From contig NZ_VZPP01000017.1 in the NCBI RefSeq assembly GCF_008801475.1, forward strand, positions 82,895-146,894: a DNA stretch of 64,000 nt. The letters run 5' to 3'. How positions within the stretch are numbered: the first letter of the stretch is position 1; every line of letters begins with the position of its first letter. The stretch comes from Pseudomonas moorei (GTDB lineage: Bacteria > Pseudomonadota > Gammaproteobacteria > Pseudomonadales > Pseudomonadaceae). Position numbers and translations under genes: made by a program. The notes under the pieces are model-generated. The model was not told where the DNA came from. It did no database searches and saw nothing but the letters and a program-made list of their open reading frames with translations. Below, one piece after another: positions 35,739 through 44,393 of this stretch.

Positions 35739-36815
35739 ATGCTCATGCAGTCCAGCCGTGAAACGCTACTTTGCCACTACCACTACGACCCCCTAGATCA
35801 ACTGACCGCCTCCTCTCCAGCGAAGCAAGCAACCACTCAGCGTTTCTACCTCAAAGATCGCCTGGCCACCGAGATTCAAGGCACCACGCAGCGCTCGATC
35901 ATTCAGCACGACGACCAACTTGTGGCGCAACAACAGCGCCAGAACAGCAACGTGGAAACCCGATTGCTTGCCACCGACCAGCAGCGATCGGTGTTGAATG
36001 CGCTCGACTCGAATCGGCCTCATCCTCTCGCCTTCCCCCCTTACGGGCACTGCGCGCCACAGTACGGTTTGCTCAGCCTGCTCAGCTTCAACGGCGAACG
36101 GCCGGATCCGATCACTGGGCACTACTTGCTGGGAAAAGGCTATCGTGCGTTCAACCCGGTGTTGATGCGATTCAACAGCCCGGACAGTTGGAGTCCATTT
36201 GGGGAGGGTGGGTTGAATGCGTATGCGTATTGCATTGGCGATCCGGTGAATCGTTTGGATCCCAGTGGGCATTCCAGTCTGGCAATCTGGTTATTGAAAT
36301 ATTTCCCGGCGACTGTAGCGACAACCAATAAAACAGACTCGTTGATTAAACTTTCCAAACAGTCAAAGTCATTAACAAGCAGTACCCCGGCCAATACCGC
36401 ACGTTCAACACGATCTGCATCAAGAGCGCGACCGACTCAGAATGCCAACGCGGCAAAAGCCCACAATGTTTCAAATAAAAAAAACAACCCTCTACTCACC
36501 CGAAACCAGACCGCACCAAATCCCACTAACGTAGAAATGCCCGCCTCCTGGACTTACTCGAAATCAGGTGCTGCTTTTAAAAAGAGCGGTCTTACAAAAT
36601 CCGCACAAGATACGTTCGATGCTTTTCAAAACGCGATAAAAAACACTGGTGCATCGCCCTCGGAGGCTGCAAGACTGGCTGGCGAGACCAAGCTTAAAAA
36701 ACTCACAAACGCTAAAATTGAAACCTGGCAAATACGCCTGAGTGGTAGCGAAAGAGCAACTTTTTTAATAGAGGACCGAATGGTAAAAGTGTTGCAAGTA
36801 GGAGGGCACACATAA
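35739..36815 (+). CDS. Rhs-core protein with RelE-like C-terminal tail
   Basis: 358 residues. The conserved Rhs repeat-associated core covers about 8-178 (YHYDPLDQL, FYLKDRLATEIQG, LLSFNGERPDPITGHYLLGKGYRAFNP in part, ending in DPSGH). No N-terminal PAAR, VgrG or signal sequence: it is a small, orphan Rhs. The tail (179-358) begins with a low-complexity Ser/Thr/Asn linker. Its last ~85 residues have the order of helices and beta-strands of the RelE/ParE RNase fold, ending WQIRLSGSERATF then LIEDRMVKVLQVGGHT. ATG at 35739 or 35745; AGGGA precedes. The tail is A/T-richer than the core. Toxin activity is inferred; no immunity gene is visible. Confidence 0.85.
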   Translation: MLMQSSRETLLCHYHYDPLDQLTASSPAKQATTQRFYLKDRLATEIQGTTQRSIIQHDDQLVAQQQRQNSNVETRLLATDQQRSVLNALDSNRPHPLAFPPYGHCAPQYGLLSLLSFNGERPDPITGHYLLGKGYRAFNPVLMRFNSPDSWSPFGEGGLNAYAYCIGDPVNRLDPSGHSSLAIWLLKYFPATVATTNKTDSLIKLSKQSKSLTSSTPANTARSTRSASRARPTQNANAAKAHNVSNKKNNPLLTRNQTAPNPTNVEMPASWTYSKSGAAFKKSGLTKSAQDTFDAFQNAIKNTGASPSEAARLAGETKLKKLTNAKIETWQIRLSGSERATFLIEDRMVKVLQVGGHT

Positions 36816-36827
36816 AAATCATGCAAA

Positions 36828-36865
36828 GTGCCGCTCGCCCGAACTCCGAGTGAGCGGTACGTTTT
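36828..36865 (+). terminator. intrinsic terminator of the first Rhs gene
   Basis: An 11-bp stem with two G-T pairs (36828-36838 with 36850-36860) followed by GTTTT. Confidence 0.75.
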
Positions 36866-36875
36866 CGGTCTGGCC

Positions 36876-37041
36876 TCACGTCGCACTAAACATCGTGTGC
36901 GGATCAGTCGCAAATCTCTTCGGTACCCTGGGATTGAACACCCCCTTGCGGCGCCTGATCCTGGCTGATCACCTCATCACTTGGCGTGTCGTACTTCATC
37001 ATCGGCGTCTGACCAGTGTGGAGCCAGTGGGATTGGCCCCC
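36876..37041 (-). pseudogene. decayed 3' end of fdhA between the two Rhs genes
   Basis: Minus-strand remnant of formaldehyde dehydrogenase. It aligns with the intact fdhA end at 38175-38395: GTCGCACTAAACATCGTGTG against GCCGCACTAAACATCTTGTG, then GCGGCGCCTGATCC, GGCTGATCACCT, GTACTTCATCA and CCAGTGTGGAGC against CCGGTGTGGAAG. About 60 bases are deleted in the middle and there are small indels, so it cannot be read through. Its stop would be TGA rather than TAA. It shows that the Rhs block was duplicated, or inserted more than once, at the fdhA 3' end. Confidence 0.85.
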
Positions 37042-37124
37042 TATCAGATCTGCTAGTAGGCAGTTCTGTGCGATTGCGCCACATTAAACCCACAATCGCC
37101 AAAATCCCTCAGGAAGCCCAGGCC

Positions 37125-38114
37125 ATGCTGCCTAATCGCAACACATTGCTCTGCCGCTACCACTACGACCCGTTGGATCGACTGGTTGATTGCACGCCCA
37201 CGCTGCAGAGCACCACTCGGCGCTTTTACCTGAAAGATCGTCTGGCCACCGAGATTCAGGGCACGGTACAGCGTTCAATCATGCAGCACGACGATCAACT
37301 GCTGGCTCAGCAGCAGCGTCAGCGCGCTGCCGTGGACACACATTTGCTTGCCACTGATCGACAGCGCTCGGTGTTGAACCTGCTCGACGCCCTTCAACGG
37401 CATCCCCTCGCCTACACACCTTACGGCCATCGGCAGAACGGCTTGCTCAGCCTGCTCGGGTTCAATGGCGAACGGCGGGATCCGCTTACGGGTTGGTATT
37501 TCCTGGGTAATGGTTATCGAGCGTTTAATCCGGTGCTGATGCGTTTTAACAGCCCGGACAGTTGGAGTCCGTTTGGGGCGGGAGGATTGAATACGTATGC
37601 GTATTGTGCGGGCGACCCGATGAATTTCGCAGATCCGACGGGGCACGTATTGCAGAAAATTTTGTCGTTCATGAGCAACTTCATGGACGATATTGCGACA
37701 ACAACCAGACAGGCAATAACGAGAGGCAAGCTTCCTGTCGATTCAATGTCCATCGAAAGGCGATACCTGGATAGCGTTGCCAAACAAGGCTCTAATCCAG
37801 AACCGTACGTTTCACGCCTCTTGAGTGTGAATAAAAATTTGGCGAGTCATGGAAATAACTCCCTGACAATGCCCCAGGCTGAGAAGTTAGTCGCAATAGT
37901 CCAACAGGTTAATAACGGAAAAATCAGCAATACATCGGCGCACCTTGAAGAAGCCGTGTCATGGGCAGAAAGGTTCACCAGAGAAAAAAACGGCACTACT
38001 TTTTCCGGTGCAATTCTCAATCTATCAGCAGCTGGAATGAGTGGAGCAGTAGATAAAAATATGAGGACAACCGGTTTGGCATTACGAAGAGGAAGTTATT
38101 TCACACCTCGTTAA
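37125..38114 (+). CDS. second Rhs-core protein with unknown C-terminal tail
   Basis: 329 residues. The core (about 5-174) is very close to that of the first Rhs protein, at both protein and DNA level, and ends in DPTGH. The tail (about 175-329) is unrelated to the first one and unknown to me: alpha-helical, mixed charge, containing MSIERRYLDSVAKQG and ending ALRRGSYFTPR. Codon use and base content change to A/T-rich after the core. I chose the ATG at 37125; the longer frame starts inside the fdhA remnant. The upstream segment 37045-37124 resembles that before the first Rhs gene (AGTAGGCA, GATTGC, TAAA blocks). No immunity gene follows; a terminator does. Confidence 0.85.
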   Translation: MLPNRNTLLCRYHYDPLDRLVDCTPTLQSTTRRFYLKDRLATEIQGTVQRSIMQHDDQLLAQQQRQRAAVDTHLLATDRQRSVLNLLDALQRHPLAYTPYGHRQNGLLSLLGFNGERRDPLTGWYFLGNGYRAFNPVLMRFNSPDSWSPFGAGGLNTYAYCAGDPMNFADPTGHVLQKILSFMSNFMDDIATTTRQAITRGKLPVDSMSIERRYLDSVAKQGSNPEPYVSRLLSVNKNLASHGNNSLTMPQAEKLVAIVQQVNNGKISNTSAHLEEAVSWAERFTREKNGTTFSGAILNLSAAGMSGAVDKNMRTTGLALRRGSYFTPR

Positions 38115-38129
38115 AAATCATAGTCCAAG

Positions 38130-38160
38130 AAAAAGGGCGACTAAAAAGTCGCCCTTTTTC
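38130..38160. terminator. bidirectional intrinsic terminator
   Basis: 12-bp stem (38131-38142 with 38147-38158), AAAA loop, A-run before and T-run after. It ends the second Rhs gene and fdhA. Confidence 0.93.
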
Positions 38161-38174
38161 AATACGAGCAATCC

Positions 38175-39374
38175 TTACGCCGCACTAAACATCTTGTGCG
38201 GATCAATCACAAACTTCTTCGGCACGCCGGCATCGAACTCGCCATAGCCCTGCGGCGCCTGATCCAGGCTGATCACCTGTACGCCCACCACTTCGGCAAT
38301 GTTGATGCGGTCCCACATGATCGCCTGCATCAGCTGGCGGTTGTACTTCATCACCGGGGTCTGGCCGGTGTGGAAGCTGTGGGATTTGGCCCAGCCCAGA
38401 CCGAAGCGGATGCTCAGGCTGCCCAATTTCGCGGCGGCGTCGACGGCACCCGGATCTTCGGTGACATAGAGGCCAGGAATGCCGATCTTGCCGGCCACAC
38501 GTACCACACCCATCAGCGAGTTGAGGACGGTGGCCGGGGCTTCGTGTTTCACGCCGTCATGGCCGTGGCCGCGGGCTTCGAAGCCTACGGCGTCAATGGC
38601 GCAATCCACTTCAGGTTCACCCAGCAGCGCGGCGATCTGTTCGTGCAGCGGAGTGTCCAGGGACAGGTCGGCGATTTCGAAACCCTGGGCCTTGGCGTGA
38701 GCCAGGCGCACGGTGTTGACGTCACCGACGATCACCACCGCGGCGCCCAGCAGGCGAGCCGAAGCGGCAGCCGCCAGGCCGACCGGACCGGCACCGGCGA
38801 TGTACACGGTGCTGCCAGGGCCAACGCCTGCCGTCACGGCGCCGTGGTAACCGGTCGGCAGGATGTCGGAAAGGCAGGTCAGGTCACGGATTTTCTCCAT
38901 GGCCCGGTCGCGGTCCGGCAGTTTCAGCAGGTTGAAGTCGGCGTACGGCACCATGGCGTATTCGGCCTGGCCACCGGTCCAGTCGCCCATGTCGACATAA
39001 CCATAAGCACCGCCCGGACGGGCCGGGTTGACGCTCAGGCACACGCCGGTGTGCATTTCCTTGCAGGAACGGCAGCGCCCGCAAGCCACGTTGAACGGCA
39101 CGGACACCAGGTCGCCGATTTTCAGGTTCTCGACGTCACTGCCTTTCTCAACCACTTCACCGGTGATCTCGTGGCCCAGCACCAGGCCGGTTTGTGCCGT
39201 GGTACGGCCGCGCACCATGTGTTGGTCGGAGCCGCAGATGTTGGTGGAAACCACTTTGAGAATGACCCCGTGCTCGATCTTGCGACCGCGCGGGTCCTGC
39301 ATTTTCGGATAGTCGATTTTCTGTACTTCGACCTTGCCAGCGCCGAGATACACCACACCACGATTGCCAGACAT
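38175..39374 (-). CDS. fdhA: glutathione-independent formaldehyde dehydrogenase
   Basis: Zinc- and NAD-dependent dehydrogenase oxidising formaldehyde to formate without added thiol. 399 residues; catalytic zinc ligands Cys47 and His68 (NICGSDQHM, GLVLGHE), structural-zinc cysteines in CGRCRSCKEMHTGVC (about 98-112), NAD fold from VYIAGAGPVGLAAA. It is the last gene of the minus-strand sarcosine operon and removes the formaldehyde made by demethylation. A broken copy of its 3' end lies 1.3 kb away. Confidence 0.96.
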   Translation of the reverse strand: MSGNRGVVYLGAGKVEVQKIDYPKMQDPRGRKIEHGVILKVVSTNICGSDQHMVRGRTTAQTGLVLGHEITGEVVEKGSDVENLKIGDLVSVPFNVACGRCRSCKEMHTGVCLSVNPARPGGAYGYVDMGDWTGGQAEYAMVPYADFNLLKLPDRDRAMEKIRDLTCLSDILPTGYHGAVTAGVGPGSTVYIAGAGPVGLAAAASARLLGAAVVIVGDVNTVRLAHAKAQGFEIADLSLDTPLHEQIAALLGEPEVDCAIDAVGFEARGHGHDGVKHEAPATVLNSLMGVVRVAGKIGIPGLYVTEDPGAVDAAAKLGSLSIRFGLGWAKSHSFHTGQTPVMKYNRQLMQAIMWDRINIAEVVGVQVISLDQAPQGYGEFDAGVPKKFVIDPHKMFSAA

Positions 39375-39473
39375 GCTTTCACCTCGCTGTTGTTTTTATG
39401 GAACCGCGTTGCCCAGGCAGGCAGCGCGTTAAGTGCTCGGGTACAGATGCTGTTTCTTGTCTTGCTTGTAAGG

Positions 39474-39570
39474 GCCTCATCGCTGACAAGCCAGCTCCCA
39501 CAGTGGACGGGGTGTACGCAAATTCTGCGAACGGCATAAAACCCTGTGGGAGCTGGCTTGCCAGCGAAGG
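39474..39570. repeat. REP pair, CTGGCTTGCCAGCGA subtype
   Basis: ATCGCTGACAAGCCAGCTCC and GGAGCTGGCTTGCCAGCGAA inverted, in the purU-fdhA gap inside the operon; it nearly reaches the purU stop. Confidence 0.85.
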
Positions 39571-39574
39571 CGAT

Positions 39575-40432
39575 CTAAAGAACGACCGTACGATTGGCGT
39601 TGAGGAACACCCGTCGCTCAATGTGATAACCAACGGCCCTCGCCAGGGTCAGGCCTTCGATATCCCGTCCCTTGGCGATCAGATCTTCCGGGTAATGACT
39701 GTGATCCACCACCTCGACGCCCTGGGCGATTATTGGCCCTTCGTCGAGGTCGTTGTTGATGTAGTGCGCGGTCGCGCCGACCAGTTTCACGCCTTTGTTG
39801 TAGGCCTGGTGGTATGGCTTGGCGCCCTTGAAACCCGGCAGCAGCGAGTGATGAATGTTGATCGCCTTGCCGTCGAGTTTGCGGCACAGCTCCGGCGACA
39901 ACACTTGCATGTAGCGGGCAAGGATCACCAGTTCGGCGCCGGACTCTTCGATCACCTGCCAGACCTGACGCTCCTGGGACGGCTTGTCGTTCGGGTCCAG
40001 CGGGAAGTGGTAATACGGAATCTGATGCCAGTCGGCCAAAGGCTTGAGGTCCGGGTGGTTCGACACCACGGCAACCACGTCCATCGACAACTGGCCGATG
40101 CGCTGGCGGTAGAGCAAATCGTTGAGGCAGTGATCGGCCTTGGACACCATGATCACCACTTTCGGCCGGTAGTGCGGCGGGGTCAGCTCGAAGGCCATGC
40201 CGAAGGCTTCACCGCGCGCCTGCAAGCCCGCGCGGAAAGACTGCTCGTCGAAACCGTCGGGCTGACGGAATTCCACGCGAATGAAGAAACGGCCCGAAAG
40301 CCGGTCATCGAAGGAATGGTGTTCGGTGACGTAGCAGCCCTGCTCGAACAGAAAGCGCGTCACCGCGTCCACCGTGCCGAGGACGCTGGGGCAGTCAGCG
40401 GTCAGAATCCATGTGTCTGGGGCGCGGCTCAT
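39575..40432 (-). CDS. purU: formyltetrahydrofolate deformylase
   Basis: Hydrolyses 10-formyl-THF to formate and THF, recycling folate loaded by methyl-group oxidation. 285 residues from the ATG at 40432: an N-terminal ACT domain (DTWILTADCPSVLGTVDAV) and a formyltransferase-like domain with the catalytic INIHHSLLPGF region and the late Asp in DLDEGPI. In the sarcosine operon it keeps the THF pool free. Confidence 0.95.
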   Translation of the reverse strand: MSRAPDTWILTADCPSVLGTVDAVTRFLFEQGCYVTEHHSFDDRLSGRFFIRVEFRQPDGFDEQSFRAGLQARGEAFGMAFELTPPHYRPKVVIMVSKADHCLNDLLYRQRIGQLSMDVVAVVSNHPDLKPLADWHQIPYYHFPLDPNDKPSQERQVWQVIEESGAELVILARYMQVLSPELCRKLDGKAINIHHSLLPGFKGAKPYHQAYNKGVKLVGATAHYINNDLDEGPIIAQGVEVVDHSHYPEDLIAKGRDIEGLTLARAVGYHIERRVFLNANRTVVL

Positions 40433-40474
40433 AGTGCGGTGACTCCTGAGACATCGATAAGCGAAACGGCTTGC

Positions 40475-40577
40475 TGTAGGAGCGAGCCTGCTCGCGATGG
40501 ACGTTAACGATGACGCGTTCTCACTGATACGACGCGCCGCTCTCAAGTCCATCGCAGCAAGCTCGCTCCTGCAAGGT
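40475..40577. repeat. REP pair
   Basis: TGTAGGAGCGAGCCTGCTCG at the left and a decayed inverse (GCAGCAAGCTCGCTCCTGCA) at the right, in the soxG-purU gap. Confidence 0.82.
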
Positions 40578-40586
40578 CGGTTGTGG

Positions 40587-41219
40587 TCAGGCCTGAACGC
40601 TCAGGCCATATTCCGCAGCTGCATCCTGCAACCACAACCACCAGTAATCCGAGAAACTGCGACGAATCAGCAGTTCCCAGGTGTCTTCGGCGGTGTGACG
40701 GATCACCAGTTGCGACTTGGCGAACACCGTGCCAACCGCCTTGCCCACCGGGAAGTTGTTGGGGTGCACGTCGTAGCTGGTGGACTTCATCAGCACCTGG
40801 CGCACATTCGGGCCGCTCAGTTCGAGGATCTGCTGCCCGCCGCTGACGTTGACGATCTGGATGTGCAGCTTGCCCAGCGCTTCACGCAGTTTTTTCTCGG
40901 CGGCGAACTCTTCACCGGTCGGCACGATCAGCAGCCATTCATCCGGCCCCATCCATTGCAGGCTGGTTTCGCCTTTGACGATAACGGTCAGCGCGCCCGG
41001 CAGTTCGATGCCCAGGGCCTTGTGCACGCCGGCAGCGAACGCCGCGTCATGGCCATCGCCACGGATGGTCAGGTGACCGAGGAGTTTTTTCTCACGCACG
41101 GTCACGCCGGCGTTCTTGCGACCCTTGCCCACCAGGCTGGCGAGGTCGGCATGATGCAGCGACGACTCGGCCTTGGCCCCGGAGGTTGGGCGTTGTTGGT
41201 AAACATTGGCTGCGGTCAT
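40587..41219 (-). CDS. soxG: sarcosine oxidase gamma subunit
   Basis: 210-residue small subunit of the heterotetrameric sarcosine oxidase, related to the GcvT-like folate-binding fold. ATG at 41219; the frame could extend into the REP upstream but the N-terminus MTAANVYQQRP is typical. Features: LQWMGPDEWLLI, QQILELSGPNVRQVL and the C-terminal SFSDYWWLWLQDAA. Helps hold the complex; no catalytic residues of its own. Confidence 0.94.
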   Translation of the reverse strand: MTAANVYQQRPTSGAKAESSLHHADLASLVGKGRKNAGVTVREKKLLGHLTIRGDGHDAAFAAGVHKALGIELPGALTVIVKGETSLQWMGPDEWLLIVPTGEEFAAEKKLREALGKLHIQIVNVSGGQQILELSGPNVRQVLMKSTSYDVHPNNFPVGKAVGTVFAKSQLVIRHTAEDTWELLIRRSFSDYWWLWLQDAAAEYGLSVQA

Positions 41220-41275
41220 AAAGCACCTTTTCCTGAATTCTGTTGGTTCCGGCCCATGTGGTGGCAGGTCTACCG

Positions 41276-41345
41276 CTATCGCGAGCAGGCTCGCTCCCAC
41301 ATTTGACCGGGTTCCCCTGTGGGAGCGAGCCTGCTCGCGATAGCG
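41276..41345. repeat. REP pair between soxA and soxG
   Basis: ATCGCGAGCAGGCTCGCTCC and GGAGCGAGCCTGCTCGCGAT in inverse orientation, within the operon. Confidence 0.88.
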
Positions 41346-41375
41346 GCGGCACAGTCACCACAGGGCCCGAGGCCG

Positions 41376-44300
41376 TCAAACGTTCTGGCGTTCGCCTTTC
41401 GGATCGAAGAACACCGAAGAAACGATCTCCGCTTCGATCACGCTACCGTCCGCCAGTGGCGCAAACACACGCTCGCCCATGCGGTTCAGGCCGCCCTTGA
41501 CCACGCCCATGGCAAACGAATAGCCCAGGGAGTTGTGCGCGTAGCTGGAGGTCACGTGACCGACCATGGTCATCGGGATCGCCTGCTTGGTGTTGAACAC
41601 CAGTTGCGCACCCTCCGGCAGCCATTTGGTCGGATCGATCGGTTTCAGGCCAACCAGCTGTTTGCGTTGATCACGCACGCAGTCTTCGCGGTTCATGCCA
41701 CGCCAGCCGATCCACGAGAACGGTTTGGTGCGACCCACGCACCAGCCCATGTTCAGGTCGTCCGGAGTCATCGAGCCGTCGGTGTCCTGACCGACGATGA
41801 TGAAGCCCTTCTCGGCCCGCAGCACGTGCATGGTTTCGGTGCCATAGGGCGTCAGGTTGTACTTCTTGCCGGCATCGACAATCTTCTCCAGCACACCCAT
41901 CGCATAGTCGGCCTGCACGTTGACTTCATACGACAGCTCACCGGTAAACGAAATCCGGAACACCCGCGCCGGCACGCCACCGACCAGACCTTCTTTCCAG
42001 GTCATGAACGGGAAGGCTTCGTTGCTCAGGTCGATGTCGGTGACTTCGCTGAGCAGCTTGCGGCTGTTCGGCCCGGACAGGGTCATGGTCGCCCAGTGGT
42101 CGGTCACGGACGTGAAGTACACCTTCAGGTCTGGCCATTCGGTCTGTTGGTAGATCTCCAGCCATTGCAGCACGCGTGCGGCGCCGCCCGTGGTGGTGGT
42201 CATGACGAAATGGTTGTCGGCCAGGCAGGCGGTCACGCCGTCGTCGAACACCATGCCGTCTTCTTTGCACATCAGGCCATAACGCGCCTTGCCCACATCG
42301 AGCTTGGTCCAGGCGTTGGTGTAGATGCGGTTGAGGAACTCACGCGCATCCGGGCCCTGGATGTCGATCTTGCCCAGGGTCGACGCGTCCAGCAGGCCGA
42401 CGCTGTCGCGCACGGCTTTGCATTCACGCTTGACCGCGGCATGCATGTCTTCACCGGATTTCGGGAAGTACCAGGGACGTTTCCACTGACCGACGTCTTC
42501 GAACTCGGCGCCGTTTTTCAGGTGCCAGTGATGCAGTGCGGTGAAACGCACCGGCTCGAAGATGTGCCCACAGTGACGACCGGCCACGGCGCCGAATGTC
42601 ACCGGCGTGTAGTTCGGGCGGAACATGGTGGTGCCCATCTGCGGGATGGTCACGTTCAGCGAACGGGCGGCAATCGCCAGGCCGTTGACGTTACCGAGCT
42701 TGCCCTGGTCGGTGCCGAAGCCCAGCGCGGTGTAGCGCTTGACGTGCTCGACCGACTCGAAGCCCTCGCGGGTCGCCAGTTCGATGGCGGCGGCGGTGAC
42801 GTCGTTCTGCAGGTCGACGAATTGCTTCGGCGCCCGTGCGGTGTTCTTTTCATGGGGCACCTGGAACAGCGCCAGGGTCGGCTCTTCCAGACGGGTCAGG
42901 GCCTTGGGCAGCGTCGCTTCGACCGGGCCGAAACCGGCTTCGCTGGCCGCGCGCACGCCGCCTTCAAAACCGTCCGCCAGGGAATCGCCCAGGCCATAGA
43001 CGCCGTTGATGCCACCGACGCACACGCGTTTCTGCGGTGCTTCACCCGGTACGAAACCGAGGATGTCTTCACGCCAGATCGGCTTGCCGCCCAGGTGCGA
43101 AGCCAGGTGAACTACCGGACTGTAGCCGCCGGAACTGGCGACCAGGTCGCACTCGAGCCATTCGCCAGGGCTGGTGACCTTGTGTCCTTTGACATCGATC
43201 GCAGCCACGCGGGCAGCGGTTACGCGCTTGCTGCCACGGGCTTCGATCACGGCGCTGCCGGTGAGGATGCGGATGCCTTTGGCGCGTGCTTCTTCCACCA
43301 GCGCCCCACGTGGGTTGCTGCGAGCATCGGCGACGGCCACGACTTGCAGGCCGGCGTCGAGCCAATCCAGGGCCACACGGTAGGCGTGGTCGTTGTTGGT
43401 GCTCAGGACAAGCTTCTTGCCCGGCGCCACGCCATAACGGCGTACATACGTCGAGACAGCACCGGCCAGCATGTTGCCCGGCACGTCGTTGTTGCCGTAG
43501 ACCAGCGGACGCTCGTGAGCGCCGGTTGCCAGCACGACACGCTTGGCGCGAACGCGGTGGATGCGCTGACGCACCTGGCCAATCGGGGCGCGGTCGCCGA
43601 GGTGATCGGTGAGGCGCTCGTGAATGGTCAGGAAGTTATGGTCGTGATAGCCGTTGACCGTGGCGCGCGGCAACAGCAGCACGTCCGGGGTGTTCTTCAG
43701 CTCGGCGATGACGCTGGCGACCCATTCCAGGGCAGGCTTGCCGTCGAGGCTTTCGCGGGAGTCGAGCAGGCTGCCGCCGAACTCTTCCTGCTCATCAGCC
43801 AGGATCACCCGGGCGCCACTGCGTGCAGCCGCCAGTGCAGCGGCCAGACCCGCAGGGCCGGCGCCGACGATCAGCACGTCGCAGTGCTGGTTCATGTAGT
43901 CATAGGTGTCCGGATCGTTCTCGGTCGGCGAGCGGCCAAGACCGGCGGCCTTACGAATGTACTTCTCGTAAGTCATCCAGAACGATTGCGGGTACATGAA
44001 GGTTTTGTAGTAGAAGCCCGGCGGCATCAGCTTGCCGCCGACCTTGCCGAGGATCCCCATCATGTCGTTGTTCACGCTTGGCCAGCCGTTGGTGCTGGTG
44101 GCGACCAGGCCTTGGTACAGCGCTTGTTGCGTGGCGCGTACGTTCGGGATCTGCGTGGCTTCGGTAGCGCCGATCTGCAGCACGGCGTTCGGCTCTTCGG
44201 CACCGGCGGCGAAGATGCCGCGCGGACGGGAATACTTGAAGCTGCGACCAATGATGTCAACGCCATTGGCCAGCAGTGCAGCGGCCAGTGAGTCGCCTTC

Positions 44301-44393
44301 GAAGCCTTTGTAGCTCTGGCCGTTGAAGGAGAACGTCAGGACTTTGTTGCGGTCGATCCGTCCGCCATTGGACAGGCGATTGATCTGGCTCAT
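41376..44393 (-). CDS. soxA: sarcosine oxidase alpha subunit
   Basis: 1005-residue large subunit. N-terminal ferredoxin-like segment (FNGQSYKGFEGDSLAAALL), a dinucleotide fold at about 173-200 (DVLIVGAGPAGLAAALAAAR), FAD/NAD domain to about 580, and a C-terminal aminomethyltransferase domain (about 615-1000) that moves the sarcosine methyl group to THF. Works with SoxB, which holds FAD and FMN. It overlaps soxD by four bases. Confidence 0.97.
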   Translation of the reverse strand: MSQINRLSNGGRIDRNKVLTFSFNGQSYKGFEGDSLAAALLANGVDIIGRSFKYSRPRGIFAAGAEEPNAVLQIGATEATQIPNVRATQQALYQGLVATSTNGWPSVNNDMMGILGKVGGKLMPPGFYYKTFMYPQSFWMTYEKYIRKAAGLGRSPTENDPDTYDYMNQHCDVLIVGAGPAGLAAALAAARSGARVILADEQEEFGGSLLDSRESLDGKPALEWVASVIAELKNTPDVLLLPRATVNGYHDHNFLTIHERLTDHLGDRAPIGQVRQRIHRVRAKRVVLATGAHERPLVYGNNDVPGNMLAGAVSTYVRRYGVAPGKKLVLSTNNDHAYRVALDWLDAGLQVVAVADARSNPRGALVEEARAKGIRILTGSAVIEARGSKRVTAARVAAIDVKGHKVTSPGEWLECDLVASSGGYSPVVHLASHLGGKPIWREDILGFVPGEAPQKRVCVGGINGVYGLGDSLADGFEGGVRAASEAGFGPVEATLPKALTRLEEPTLALFQVPHEKNTARAPKQFVDLQNDVTAAAIELATREGFESVEHVKRYTALGFGTDQGKLGNVNGLAIAARSLNVTIPQMGTTMFRPNYTPVTFGAVAGRHCGHIFEPVRFTALHHWHLKNGAEFEDVGQWKRPWYFPKSGEDMHAAVKRECKAVRDSVGLLDASTLGKIDIQGPDAREFLNRIYTNAWTKLDVGKARYGLMCKEDGMVFDDGVTACLADNHFVMTTTTGGAARVLQWLEIYQQTEWPDLKVYFTSVTDHWATMTLSGPNSRKLLSEVTDIDLSNEAFPFMTWKEGLVGGVPARVFRISFTGELSYEVNVQADYAMGVLEKIVDAGKKYNLTPYGTETMHVLRAEKGFIIVGQDTDGSMTPDDLNMGWCVGRTKPFSWIGWRGMNREDCVRDQRKQLVGLKPIDPTKWLPEGAQLVFNTKQAIPMTMVGHVTSSYAHNSLGYSFAMGVVKGGLNRMGERVFAPLADGSVIEAEIVSSVFFDPKGERQNV

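Noticed and set aside
36626..36913. Minus-strand 95-codon frame as an immunity gene for the first Rhs
   Set aside because: It overlaps the Rhs tail itself and runs through the terminator and the fdhA remnant; it has no start signal.
41319..44291. 990-residue plus-strand open frame
   Set aside because: It is exactly antisense to soxA; long antisense frames are common in GC-rich genes and its product is His/Arg/Gly-biased with no domain.
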